A stretch of DNA of 64,000 bases from Lucinisca nassula. Taxonomy: Eukaryota; Mollusca; Bivalvia; Lucinida; Lucinidae. The notes below the pieces were generated by a model. That model made no database searches. It was not told where the DNA came from and saw only the letters and a program-made list of their open reading frames with translations. Position 1 is the stretch's first letter. Each line of letters starts with the position of its first letter. The position numbers and the translations under genes were made by a program. Where the stretch lies: positions 16,706,334 to 16,770,333 of the forward strand of contig OY757014.1 in the NCBI GenBank assembly GCA_963580285.1, read 5' to 3'. Positions 52,330-64,000 of the stretch are shown in pieces.

Positions 52330-52820
52330 AAAGGGTTTTAATGTATTTTATTAGTAGTTTCAAACAGGTCACATTTTTATTATTCAGCAAAGAATACAGC
52401 TGCTTTCTACTACTCATGCAGATCGTAGATGAAATGTTCGTATTTAATTTGCTTAATTTCAAAAAGAAAGCCTCCCGTAAGGGCCTGTATGCTGCACATT
52501 CCAAAAAAGTGGTTCTCATCCTATTCTGATTCTGTACTACAAAGAGTGCATTTTCTATCAGACCGAGGGATGTCCCTATGCCTTCCTGTTCTATAGCAAG
52601 ATTGTGTGCACTTTATCTTAGTTTAGCCAAAACAGACCTATTCGATCTACTGCTTACAAGTGAGTGAGTGAGTTTTAGTTTTACGTCCCACCAACAGCTA
52701 AGGTCATACGGAGACGGGACCTCGGTTTAAAGACTCATCCGAAAGTCTGGAGAACTGCTTACAAGATTTACATATTGTGCACAAGTACCAACTTTATAAA
52801 AGTTTTTATAAAACTCTAAT
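52330..52820 (-). pseudogene. C-terminal fragment of a non-LTR reverse transcriptase
   Basis: The minus strand reads, across frames, VLAKLR, then a RHRDIPRSDRKCTLC-like segment, then FLECAAYRPLREAFFLKLSK and onward to 52330. The pattern C..C...(E/D)...HFF..C....R is the C-terminal zinc-binding-like region of CR1/Jockey-type LINE proteins. It belongs to a LINE other than A or B as far as I can tell. A 5'-truncated S4 SINE interrupts it. Confidence 0.6.
52661..52753 (-). mobile_element. SINE S4, 5'-truncated, 12-bp TSD
   Basis: 93 bp matching the 3' part of S4 (tail CACTCACTCA, body GTCCCACCAACAGCTAAGGT on the plus strand) without the tRNA head. ACTGCTTACAAG flanks it exactly at 52649-52660 and 52754-52765. 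5' truncation with a target duplication is typical of LINE-driven insertion. Confidence 0.88.
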
Positions 52821-52962
52821 TTTGGACTACTTTGAATATATATAATCATTCTTCCCGGCCTTGGCTTTTATACCCCTCGATTTCGAAAAACGGTTATTAC
52901 AAGAAAATTAAACATTGTAGAGACATAAATCTTCGCGCAGTTATTAAATATGTTATTTATAA

Positions 52963-53095
52963 TAATTTGATACCCAACTGACTACAATGTATATCTTAAT
53001 TATAACAAGAGACAAAATATAAAATCTTCGGATCGGCATTTTTGGCTTGGCGACTCGGGCCTTGGGTTTTATACCCGACCACCGTAGGTTAATGC
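52963..53095 (-). repeat. Inverted partner of 48793-48932
   Basis: The minus strand reads GTGGTCGGGTATAAAACCCA...AAAAATGCCGATCCGAAGAT...GTAGTCAGTTGGGTATCAAA. This matches the plus strand at 48793-48932 at most positions. The pair brackets the DR1 array cluster. Confidence 0.6.
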
Positions 53096-53517
53096 CTCCA
53101 AGAGTCGGCTGAACAAGTACTGGCAGAGACATCTTATAAAGATGTGGCGTCGTGCTACACACCGGGACCAACAGCATGATACCGGACACAACCAACAAAT
53201 GCGTCGGAACAGGTTACTGAATAACCTCCAGGTGACGTCGACATCTATCCATCTATCTTCTCATACTGAGTCGGTCATATTTGGCCATTACGTCAGTTGG
53301 GTGGGTGGCTAAATTTAGAATTTAGCACAAAAAAAAATCATCTCTTGATGAGTCCTTAAAACTTTTTACAATCCAACCACAGAGGTATCCTAAAACGCAA
53401 ACCTCTGAGTCTCAATCTTATACTGTGCGGGCTTTTAACTCCTCTGCAGTCTTGGCATTCACCGCAGAAGAGGGAAGACTATCCACTGAGGAATAGTTCT
53501 AGGGAAGAAAGAGTTTT

Positions 53518-54188
53518 TCAGGGCATCACTATAGGACTGGTACCTACGATACTGTGAGTTATTTGCTCTTGATGTCCTTGTCCGGGTTGACAGGTTGCAG
53601 GGGTCAAATACCTGTCCTTGTTAATTGATACTGTACCAGAATGTATCTTGTAGAAGAAGGTTAAGGAGGACTGCTCACGACGGGTCTCCAGGGATGGCCA
53701 CTCTAGCTCATCAAGCATGTCACCGACGCTACTTCTATTTCGCCATCGTCTGCAGGTCCATCGAGCAGCTGTCCTCTGCACCTTCTCCACCTGCTGAATC
53801 TGAGTTTTAACATATGGATACCAAATGGGTGATGCATATTCAAGCTGAGGGCGAAGCAATGTTTTATATGCAACATCCTTTGTCTGCTGAGGTGCAAAAG
53901 CCAAATTACATCTAAGGAATCCTAAGGTCCTAGTTGCTTTAGATGTTATTTCAGAGATATGTTGACCCCAATCGAGATCGTCAGTGATGGTGATACCAAG
54001 ATATTTTGCGGACTGAACTTGCTCCAAAGTTTGCTGGTGTAGTGTGTCATCATACTTAATTTGCTTGTCCTGAAGGTGTCGTGACGCCCTCATGGAATGG
54101 CATTTGGCTACACTGAACTTCATCTGCCAATCTGCTGCCCACTGTGCAAGTCGATCCAGGTCATCTTGTAAAATGCGACAGTCAGAAG
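53518..54188 (-). pseudogene. LINE-B reverse transcriptase, C-terminal part
   Basis: About 220 codons downstream of the active-site box: DCRILQDDLDRLAQWAADWQ, AKYLGITITDDLDWGQHI, RPQLEYASPIWYPYVKTQ and QVEKVQRTAARWTCRRW. The LEYASP.W and QR.AARW.....R.SVG..L..L.W..L..RR patterns are those of RT thumb/C-terminal regions of this LINE group. The frame ends with a stop after TSPIVMP at 53518. It was continuous with 55103-55878 before the hAT insertion. Confidence 0.88.
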
Positions 54189-55102
<914 letters not shown>

Positions 55103-55878
55103 GTCAGAAGAAGAATATATGTCCCTATACAGGACACAATCATCAGCAAACAAACGGACAGATGACCTGATGTTATCAGGAAGATCATTGATGAATATAA
55201 AAAAGAGGACCGGTCCAAGGACCGAACCTTGTGCGACACCAGATAGAACAGGGACTAGATCAGACGCTTGGCCGTCAAGTACAACTTTTTAAGAGCACCC
55301 GGAGAGCCATGAGCTAATCCAATTAGTGTGGATCCTCTTATCCCATAGTAGACCAATTTGTGCAATAGCCTTCTGTGAGGTACCTTGTCAAAGGCCTTGG
55401 CGAAATCCATGATGATCAAGTCAGTATGTTTGTGGCCACGATTTATGGCCACATCCAGATTACTCACAATGTCATGGAAGAATTGAACTAGTTGAGTTTC
55501 GCAAGACCTTTGACCCCAGAAACCATGTTGACAGTCAGCAAGAATGCTCTCAAAGGCTGAGTGCTTGTTAATGCTGCTGACTAATATATGCTCCAGGCTT
55601 TTGCAACAGATGCATGTTAGCGACACTGGTCTATAATTTGCTGCATCGTATTTTTCACCTTTTTTATAGACCGGGGTAACATTGGCTCGTCGCCAATCAT
55701 CTGGTACAGTGCCCTGGGCAAGTGATTCATTGAAAATAAAGGCCAGCACAGGAGAAATTTCAACACTACATTCCTTAAGGACCCTGGCATTCAGGTCATC
55801 TGGCCCAGATGCCTTATGTATTTTGAGCTTACCCAACAGTTTAGCGACCCATTTGGGTTCAACTGTTGTGTCCCCCAT
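55103..55878 (-). pseudogene. LINE-B reverse transcriptase, catalytic core
   Basis: From 55878: KLKIHKASGPDDLNARVLKE, VTPVYKKGEKYDAANYRPVS, then motif A IIMDFAKAFDKVPH. A frameshift and stops near 55260-55330 are followed, in another frame, by VAQGSVLGPVLFFIFIND and VRLFADDCVLYRDI (the FADD active-site box, about 55125-55150). The hAT MITE interrupts the next codons. Normal RT motif order is preserved. Confidence 0.88.
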
Positions 55879-55926
55879 AGTAGGGAACGTTCTATTGTCT
55901 TTAGATGCTAGCTCACCGTCAGTTTC

Positions 55927-56388
55927 TCATGTAAATGCAGATTGAAACTGTTTGTTGCATATGTTGGCCTTATCGCGCGAGTCTGTTTTCAAAATTCTGT
56001 TCTCCCTTAGCGAAGTGATCCCAAATGCGTCCTGTTTTAGGGATTTTACAAATGACCAAAACTTTTTAGCCTTACTATTCTTTTGGGGGCTATCAGGATC
56101 TATGTTGTCATCTTCGAAGGTAAATATGCTGGAAACACGCTTCCAATATGCATCTCTAATTACCTTTTGTACATGTGTTCTGAACCTTTTGTAATGGTTC
56201 TTAATGTCAGGGTTGCTAGACTTGCGAGCACGAAAATACATCCTATTACGTCTTCTAATGAGGTGTTTGATCATGATATCGATCCATGGTGCACTATACT
56301 TGGTTTTGGTCATTTTTGTTGGAATAAACCTTTCCATTGCCGTGATTAATTTGGACTTAAAACTGACCCACATGTCGTTGAAAGACAT
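55927..56388 (-). pseudogene. LINE-B linker between endonuclease and RT
   Basis: 153 codons (starting SFNDMWVSFKSKLITAMERF) including RRRNRMYFRARKSSNPDIK and KKFWSFVKSLKQDAFGI, ending ANICNKQFQSAFT before a TGA. The copy at 63876 has an Arg codon at that position, so the stop is a mutation; the frame continues in register into the RT core. Confidence 0.85.
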
Positions 56389-56419
56389 GCGTGAGAGGTC
56401 AGAGGAAAGGAATGAATCC

Positions 56420-57200
56420 TTAAATCATGCCATATGGACCATCCATATCCGCATGTTTGTATAAAAATATTTTACGTGGGGCTTGTCTGATTCGTTTAGC
56501 TTTTATATCGTATTCTACAAGGACTATGTCGTGATCAGCCTTGCCGATCGGGGGCATTCCCTTAACTCGACTAACAGGGGATGGAGAATTTGTGAATAAC
56601 AAATCAAGGGTTTTATCTTGCCGGGTGGGTATGTTCACTACTTGGGTCAGGCAGTGATCTTTAATAATGTCCAAAAGTTGTTGCTGTGTCTGCCTTTAAG
56701 ACACCCTATGGGGTACCTGCATGTTGCTCCATTCTATATCTCCACAATTGAAGTCTCCTCCAACCAAAATTTGAGCATTTGCATTTGACATTATCCTAGA
56801 CAAAGATGAATTGAACGCCTCAAGATATTCTGGATCAATCTGATCTGGTGGTCGGTAAAAGGAACCAAGGTACAGAGTCCTGCATCCAAATATGTTCAAT
56901 TTACACCAAACTAATTCACAGTTGGTGTCCAATTCCAGAGATTCAGTGCAGAGTAGGTCTCACTTAAAAGCTACAAAGACACCACCATGAGCATCCCCAA
57001 CTCTGTCTTTCCGGATTGCGTCAAATGATTCTGGGAAAACTTCCAAGTTTTTAATCTCTGGGGTTAACCATGACTCATTCCCCAAACTGATGTCTGGTTT
57101 TGCTGAGTCGATAATTGTTTGAATTTCAGCCTTTTTATTCTTTGTTGACTGACAATTCATAATCAATATTCTAAGGGGATGGTTAAGGACCGACTTTTTG
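56420..57200 (-). pseudogene. LINE-B AP-type endonuclease
   Basis: Motifs in order on the minus strand: LRILIMNCQSTKNKKAEI (catalytic-site Asn, about 57157), DISLGNESWLTPEI (catalytic Glu), GGVFVAF, LGSFYRPPDQIDPEYLEA, ILVGGDFNCGDIEW (Asp/Asn pair), LDLLFTNSPS and GKADHDIVLVE (the terminal S/A-D-H box, about 56530). An in-frame stop lies near 56696 and a second near 56960, with a frameshift before the linker. Members of this family nick the target DNA to prime reverse transcription. Confidence 0.88.
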
Positions 57201-57354
57201 GTCTTTGGTTTAGCTGCTTTAGACTGCTTCATGATGGGTGAAGAAGCTGCAGTGGGTGGGCCAATATTGTCTGGTATTGGGCTGTCAGGCTCGGACAGTG
57301 ATATTAAAGGATCAAACTGATTGTAGGTATCTATGGAAGATGAAGTGTCAAACA

Positions 57355-57708
57355 GAGATGTGGAAAAGTTTGGCATTCCACATTTCATACAATCCCATGC
57401 AACATTTACATTCAATGATTTATTATAAAGGCAATACATAGCTGATGACATGCCTTGGCAGCTTATGTGGTACCAGACAAATTACATGTGTCACAGCAAA
57501 TTCCTCGGTCTTCCCAACCAACACTTTTAAGACAGAGCCCACAAGGGAAATGTGTACTGTCATTCCAGAAATACGGACCAGGATTTGTTTCGATATCCCA
57601 TGCATTAATACCTATAATGACTGCAAATATGTACAAATAATGAAGTTTATTTGATCCAGGAAATTCCCTAAACCTGAGAGATTTCTTTAAAATTGAAACA
57701 GTGCACAA
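57355..57708 (-). pseudogene. LINE-B N-terminus: 2A motif followed by PHD finger
   Basis: The frame (no ATG; a TAG lies just upstream of 57708) reads a hydrophobic stretch LHYLYIFAVIIGINAW, then DIETNPGP at 57574-57597, an exact D-x-E-x-N-P-G-P 2A-type motif. A C4HC3 PHD pattern follows: CGLC, CCDTC, then after a 1-base frameshift near 57460 WYHISC and WDCMKC (57380). 2A motifs cause ribosomes to skip a peptide bond between the last Gly and Pro. They are known in some animal non-LTR elements. Function of this copy is lost by the frameshift. Confidence 0.85.
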
Positions 57709-57841
57709 CTAGGGGACATGGAACATAAGGTTATGATGATTAGCTGTTGTTCCATTTAAGTCTGCATAAACTGGGAAGAAGTTGGGTGGAATTTCCTGTA
57801 GGTCCAGTTCTCTACTATTTAGAAGTCGCTGATATTTCTTG

Positions 57842-58027
57842 ACTATCTATCTATCTATCTTCTGATACTGCGTCGGTCACATTTGACCATTACCGCAGGT
57901 GTATATTACATACACTCCAGGTTTTGCAGGATGAAAGCCTACACAATAATCATGTAATTACGGTAGGGATCTTTAACCTGCACAGGGGGCCTCCAGTTAA
58001 CGTCCCGATCCAAAGGACGTTGCACTT
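57842..58027 (-). mobile_element. SINE S6, 5'-truncated copy A
   Basis: On the minus strand from AAAGTGCAACGTCCTTTGGA to the 3' end CCGACGCAGTATCAGAAGAT-(AGAT)n-AG at 57842. The tRNA head is missing. It stands between the 5' end of LINE-B and S6 copy B, with its 5' edge exactly at the GATA tail of copy B. Confidence 0.85.
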
Positions 58028-59296
<1,269 letters not shown>

Positions 59297-59440
59297 CCTC
59301 CACTTTATGACATTCATCCCTGCAAATGATGCCAATGGAGCGTGTTCGTACACTGAAATTTTATCGCGGCTGCCGGGGATCGAACCCAGGACCTCTAGCA
59401 TCAGAGGCAAGTGCACTAACCACTGAGCTATCACGCTCCA
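59297..59440 (-). mobile_element. SINE S6, 5' half, copy C
   Basis: The tRNA-like head begins at 59440 (GGAGCGTGATAGCTCAGTGG), with CCTGGGTTCGATCCCCGG, and the first ~65 bp of the body stop at CATAAAGTGG near 59297. The 3' half is absent; the break is the 5' start of copy B. Confidence 0.8.
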
Positions 59441-59983
59441 ACCGAATGGTCTTCTAAAGTTTGGTCGATTTGGGCCCAGTTGTCCCCTGGAATTGGGATG
59501 ACTTGGACCGAGATGTCTTTGGTCGACTTTTTTATGGGCCGACTTGTCTTTTGGCCGAATTGTCCGTAATTCTCTGATTCTACTCCCAAAAATAGTGAAA
59601 TATTTTCATTTCTAGTGAAATATAAGCTCACATTTCTTCATGTAGTCTCGCGAGTTGAAGTTCACGTAAAGTCCATTCTTTAACTCTTCTGTCGTATGAA
59701 GTTTCGCCAAGTTTTGAGTCAACCCCAGTCATTTCATAAAAGTTTCATTGCAATAATTATTTTGTCGTTGTTGTTGTTTACAATGCGACTTTCTTCACCT
59801 CCAACTGAAGCGCGGTGTCTAGCTACACAATGATCGTGTCGGTCTCAGAATCAGAATTGTTACTGGTGACACGTCAAATGACATTCATAGGGCCTGTGAT
59901 GTGGAAAAGTAGTCCCTTGATCTAACCAAAGAGGTAAATTTAGCTACACAATCATCAGCACCTTCAGCTATCGAAATCGCATC
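59441..59983. other. GGCCGA.TTGTC short repeats and unique spacer
   Basis: 59450-59580 holds degenerate ~20-bp repeats (GGTCGATTTGGGCCCAGTTG, GACCGAGATGTCTTTGGTCG, GGCCGACTTGTCTTTTGGCC). The rest is unassigned. Confidence 0.5.
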
Positions 59984-60622
59984 AAGATACAAGATACAAG
60001 AAACTTTATTTTATGTCGGTTATATATAACAAGTAACATTAGCTACCAGAGTTATTTTCCGACAAAACATATAAATAGAAAAAGGTCAAATTCAACAAGT
60101 GTAAAACAACAAATATAAAACAGCTAAAAGAAAAGACAGAGGTTAATACATACGATTTAAATACATGTGTTTAAGATAATTTAATCTATATATGAAATAT
60201 ATTTAAAAGTAAATAAGTAGATAAATAAGATAAAAATAAAAGTAAAATAAAATATACCTGTAAAACCCAAGCGGGGCATCATACTCCTCTCTCAAGCACT
60301 CTTTGATCCCGAAAGAAGGTCGAAAAAGAATTTGATAAACAAGGACCTATTGACAAAAATATTGCCAAGAGGACCTTGTTTCGAAAACGAAAGCGTTCAA
60401 AGGCACGTGCCTGAGGAGGTAAAGTCCAGCATGATTGTAGCTAGTTTAAACAATAAATAAAATTGTTTGATGAAAACAAGAAGAAACTACCTGTTTCACT
60501 GAATAAAAATAATACATGAATTGACAGAACATCAACTAGACTAAACAAAGGAGCATGCAAACTAGGACAAGAGACGAGACTGGTCGAAAAAACATTGAAT
60601 GAAACACATATAACTGACCTGC

Positions 60623-62832
60623 TCAGTTGTCACACATGGCACAATTGCACCTAGGGCCCGCCCAGGTGCGGATCAGACCCTTGAACTGGGGGTAGCTCTC
60701 TGCTGTCCTTATTTCATTGGGTAGGCTATTCCACACCCGGGCAGACTCGAACCTAAATGACCTTTGGCCATATGTGACAGTTTTTACTGTAGGTATCCTG
60801 GCTGTGTTTTGGTACCTGAATGTATAATTTGATTGTTTAATTTCAACCAAGTCTCTGAGGTACTCAGGAGACATGTTATATATACATCTGTAAGCTTCTG
60901 TAGCAATACAACGCAACCTGCTCATGTGAAGAGTAGGCAGTTGTACTCTGTTCAAGAGTACTTCATAACTGGAAATATAGTCATTAAAAACTATTCTCAA
61001 GGCTCTAAATTGGAGCTTTTCCAGTTTTTCTGTGTTTGTCTTGCTACAGAAGTGCCAAATGAGGGGGCAATAATTAAAATTTGACTGAATAAAAGATTTA
61101 AAAATAAGAAGTCTGGTTTCCACTGATAGAAATTTGCTAAGTCTCTGTAAAACATTTAGCTGCCGAGCCGCCTTCATGCAGATCTTTTTGATTTGATTGT
61201 CAAAGTTGAGCATGAAATCCAGCTCGACACCCAAGAGCCTTACATTCTCCTCACAGGGAATCTCGACACCTGCTACATTGAAGTTTTTAAGCTGTTCGAA
61301 AGTTTTCTTCCCTGCAGCAAAGGCTTGAAATTTGTCTGGATTGGCTTGCATTTGGTTAGAATCAAACCAGTCAATAAGTGTGAGGCTTTCACTTTCAAGG
61401 ATTCCTTTGAGGGTGTCGAGCTCCCTGTGCCAGAAAGAGATGGTGTTATCATCCGCATAGTTGTAGATTTTTAATTTGGTAATGAAATAGAATATGTCAT
61501 TGACAAAGATATTGAAGATAAGTGGTCCAAGGATTGAACCCTGGGGCACTCCCTTCACTATCCCTGCCCATGAGCTAAATATGTTACCAATTTTGACTCT
61601 CTGTGTTCTGTTGGATAGATAGTTTGCCATTAACCTGCATGAACCGTCAGTGAGCCCATATGCCTGGAGTTTTGCAATTATCAGGTCATGGGGCAGGCAA
61701 TCAAAGGCCTTAGACAGGTCCATCAGGATGGCACCAACATAGAGATTGTTGTCTAGAGCTGTTTTCCAGTCTTCCACAATGCGCAGCAAGGTTGTTTGAC
61801 AACCATATGAGGTTCGAAATGCTGAAAGGTAACTGTCAAAAATTTCCTGGAAGTGAACAGTAAGCTGCTCACTGAGGAGCTGTTCGTAAATTTTTGACAG
61901 TGATGGTAGGATGCTAACAGGACGGTAGTTTTTGGGGTTAAAGGGATCTTCTTTTTTGTAAATGGGGGTGACCTGGGCCATTTTTAGCTGTGAGGGAAAA
62001 GTTTCCTTGCTGAGCATTGTATTAGCTATATGACAGATTGGTAGAGTTAACGATGGCATAGCCGCCTTAACAATCTTGGGCGGAATAGAGTCTACACCCG
62101 TTGTTTTTTTAGGGTTTAACCTTTTAATGCAGGATTCAACCTGTTTTTCAGTAAAGAGGTTAAACCCAAAGCTTTGATTGGTATTATTTTCTTTAATTTT
62201 TTGGATACTTGGGTGCTCATCGTTAACTGGGGTCGTATTGTTAATACCAATGTTTTTGGCAATATTAATGTAAAAATCATTCATTTTTTCACATACAACC
62301 TGCTGATCAGAGATCAATATCTCATCTTCCTTCAGAATAATATTTGAGTCATTTTTAGCAGTGCTTTTTTGAGACAAGAAAGGTTTGATGGTGGGCCAGA
62401 AATCTTTAGATTTTGGCCCCCACCACATCTTTCAAGGAAGTATACCGATATTGACCCCCTTTTGATTTTTGTTTTCAGGTTTCTTAATTTGGTGAATTTT
62501 TTCCAGTTTTCTGGTGTTCTATGTGTATTGTACTTATTTCTGGCCTGGCGTGTTTTATATATAACCCTTCTATATTGAGAGTTCATGTAGGGTGGGGGAT
62601 TTGGCTTGGGTGTTTTTTCTTTCAGTGGGGCATGCTCATCGATAACCTCTCTGAGTAGCAAGTCATGAGCCCAGTATACATCGTCGACATCGTCGAAGAT
62701 GTGGGCCACATGGAAAGGGACCCGAGAGAGATCCTCGTTGAGCTGCGCCTCACTAAAATTTTTGTAGCTTCTGAATGTAATTTTCTTTTTCTTTGGTATG
62801 TTGCATGATTCACGCAGTGAGGTTGCAATCAT
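60623..62832 (-). pseudogene. LINE-A reverse transcriptase (one frameshift)
   Basis: A 601-codon frame (62428 to 60623) follows a 166-codon frame (62832 to 62332); the shift is at a run of five C (62417-62421). In the 601-residue frame: VTPIYKKEDPFNPKNYRPVS at about 153-172, motif A ILMDLSKAFDCLPHDL at 234-249, VPQGSILGPLIFNIF at 294-308 and the YADD active site at 324-327. Then LLGVELDFMLNFDNQIKKIC and a C-terminal NFNYCPLIWHFCSK...RALRIVF...RVWNSLPNEIR typical of CR1-type LINEs. All RT catalytic Asp residues are present. The stop is at 60623. Confidence 0.9.
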
Positions 62833-63865
62833 ATTGTGGCAGTCGCTTAGGCTACAATTGAAATTTACAGTATTACAGAGATATGTCCTTGAGTTTGTGA
62901 GTACTACATCAATCAGAGTGGGGGCTTGATTTTTTTGTGTAGCATGTTGGTTTTTTAATCAAACAGTCTAGATTAAAGTTGTCACATATGTTTGACAGTG
63001 GTTGACACTTTTCTTTCTTTAACAGATCATAGTTCAAGTCCCCTATGCAGATCAGGTTTTCGTAATTTATGAACATTTTATCTAGCGACTTAGTCAAATC
63101 GGCTTCAAAGTTTTGATTTTTCATGGAGGGAGGTCTGTATGCTCCCATTATACACCATTTTCTTTTTGACATTGATAGCTCATAACATATAGACTCTACC
63201 TCTTCACATTCCAGATCTTTTCGCCTTTTGAATGGTAGGTCGGATCGTACAAAAGTCATGAGGCCACCGCCATGTGCGGTTCTGTCCCGTCTTTCTGTCT
63301 TGTAGCCCTATACCTTGAAAAGGTTCTCGTTAAATGTTTCGTCGATCTTGGTTTCTGCAATTATAAGCATATCAACTAGTTTATCGGTGAGAACTTCCTT
63401 CATTTCATCAAATTTGTATCTTATGCTGTTGATATTTATATAGCACAGTACTGGACGTTCTCTATTTTCGTTTCTTAAGTTTCTGAGTTGTTCAAACACA
63501 TCAGTATTCTCCTCCTCTGTAGAACTTAGGGAGGTAGAAAGCACAGTTTCATTGTTTGTGTCTGAAGGGTCAGTGTCACTTTCTGGATGGGGGGCTGGGA
63601 GCGAATCCCAGTCTTCTTCTGGGTCTGGGTGTGGTATATAACTATCGTTTATATTTTCATATCGCTCACAGTCTGTTTTCGGCTGAGTAGATGGGGCTGT
63701 GTCTAATAGAAAGAAGGAATCAGAGAACTGAAACAATGGTACACTGACTAGTTCACCACAGATTTTGCAGTGCCACGGTTCATCCGATTCACTCAATATC
63801 TTGTATTGGACTGGTGATATGTTGCCACATTTAATATGAGTCCATTTTCCACATGCATCACATCA
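62833..63865 (-). pseudogene. LINE-A PHD finger and AP endonuclease
   Basis: From 63860: CDACGKWTHIKCGN ... WHCKICGE, the distal half of a PHD-type zinc finger (the first Cys pair is cut off). An acidic linker follows (DPEEDWDSLPAPHPESDTDP region). The endonuclease has CYININSIRYKFDEMKEV (Asn), DMLIIAETKIDETF (Glu), then a TAG at 63308, HGGGLMTFVRSDLPF, MGAYRPPS, LICIGDLNYDLL (D-N pair) and an S-D-C-H-N box near 62845 after a frameshift at a run of seven T (62931-62937). All catalytic motifs are visible. Confidence 0.88.
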
Positions 63866-63875
63866 CATCGGGAAG

Positions 63876-64000
63876 GGTACATAGAATTCTAAAAACAGAT
63901 GCGCGCGATAAGGCTAATATTTGCAATAAACAGTTTCAATCAGCATTTACGCGTGAAACTGATGGTGAGCTACCATCTAAAGGTGTAAGTCCGTTCGCCT
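63876..64000 (+). pseudogene. LINE-B fragment, plus strand, continues past the window
   Basis: The plus strand reads RILKTDARDKANICNKQF, QSAFTRETDGELPSKGVSPF, matching the linker/RT junction of LINE-B at 55890-56010. It has an Arg codon where the 55927 copy has a stop. The fragment begins abruptly at about 63876-63882, back to back with the truncated 5' end of LINE-A, and runs to the end of the window. Confidence 0.85.

Larger units (their letters stand above)
59984..63865 (-). mobile_element. LINE-A: PHD-endonuclease-RT non-LTR retrotransposon
   Basis: About 3.9 kb on the minus strand. PHD finger at the truncated 5' end (63750-63860), endonuclease (about 62850-63450), RT (60623-62832), 3' UTR of ~640 bp and a short tandem 3' tail (CTTGTATCTTGTATCTTG, 59984-60003). 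Only one stop (63308) and two homopolymer frameshifts interrupt the ~1,050-codon frame, so this is a young copy. At the 5' side it abuts a LINE-B fragment in opposite orientation (63876). Confidence 0.88.

Overview
The window looks like repeat-saturated nuclear DNA of a bivalve mollusc. There are no operons, ribosome-binding sites or dense ORFs. There are spliced-exon signatures with long introns, several tRNA-derived SINE families, PHD-finger non-LTR retrotransposons, and many non-autonomous elements with tandem-repeat cores followed by ACGG/ACGC microsatellites and a terminal hairpin (the Helentron-associated or 'pearl'-like style known from bivalves). I suspect a heterodont (clam-type) bivalve; the species cannot be fixed from the sequence alone.

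Host genes. Three segments on the minus strand (35559-35682, 15697-15771, 5572-5748) have good splice sites. They join in a consistent phase into one C-terminal open frame of about 124 residues ending in a Lys/Gln-rich tail and a stop. I take them as the last three detectable exons of one host gene whose introns of about 20 and 10 kb hold most of the repeats in the first 35 kb. The protein is not identified. A second, weaker exon candidate lies on the plus strand at 44349-44543. Nearly all other long ORFs are repeat artefacts.

Layout. 1-5.6 kb: AT-rich sequence, a hairpin repeat, TTAA-flanked MITEs and a 145-bp tandem array. 5.6-9.2 kb: last exon, foldback MITEs, a 27-bp minisatellite and copies of a dispersed SINE (here 'S1'). 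9.2-15.3 kb: a Helentron-like element and several tandem arrays. 15.7 kb: internal exon. 16-21.4 kb: minisatellite, S1 clusters and a decayed endonuclease/RT LINE. 21.7-35.4 kb: three large Helentron-like elements (15+ units of 166 bp; 9 of about 145 bp; 10+ of about 165 bp) plus 145-bp arrays. 35.5-41.4 kb: exon, MITEs, SINEs. 41.8-44.2 kb: a palindromic mariner derivative. 45.4-48.3 kb: a decayed plus-strand copy of 'LINE-B' interrupted by two other elements. 48.9-52 kb: tandem arrays full of AGGTCAAAGGTCA (DR1) motifs. 53.2-57.8 kb: minus-strand LINE-B with 2A-PHD-endonuclease-RT order, split by a hAT MITE. 57.8-59.4 kb: tRNA-derived SINEs ('S6'), one split by a second, nearly identical hAT MITE. 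60-63.9 kb: 'LINE-A', an almost intact PHD-endonuclease-RT element. The last 125 bases are another LINE-B fragment.

How the parts interact. SINE S6 ends in the same roughly 45-bp sequence plus (GATA)n tail as LINE-B, which is what a SINE mobilised by LINE-B should look like. The hAT MITE has itself swallowed an S6 3' tail and has jumped into both LINE-B and S6. LINE-B carries an exact 2A-type motif (DIETNPGP) just before its PHD finger.
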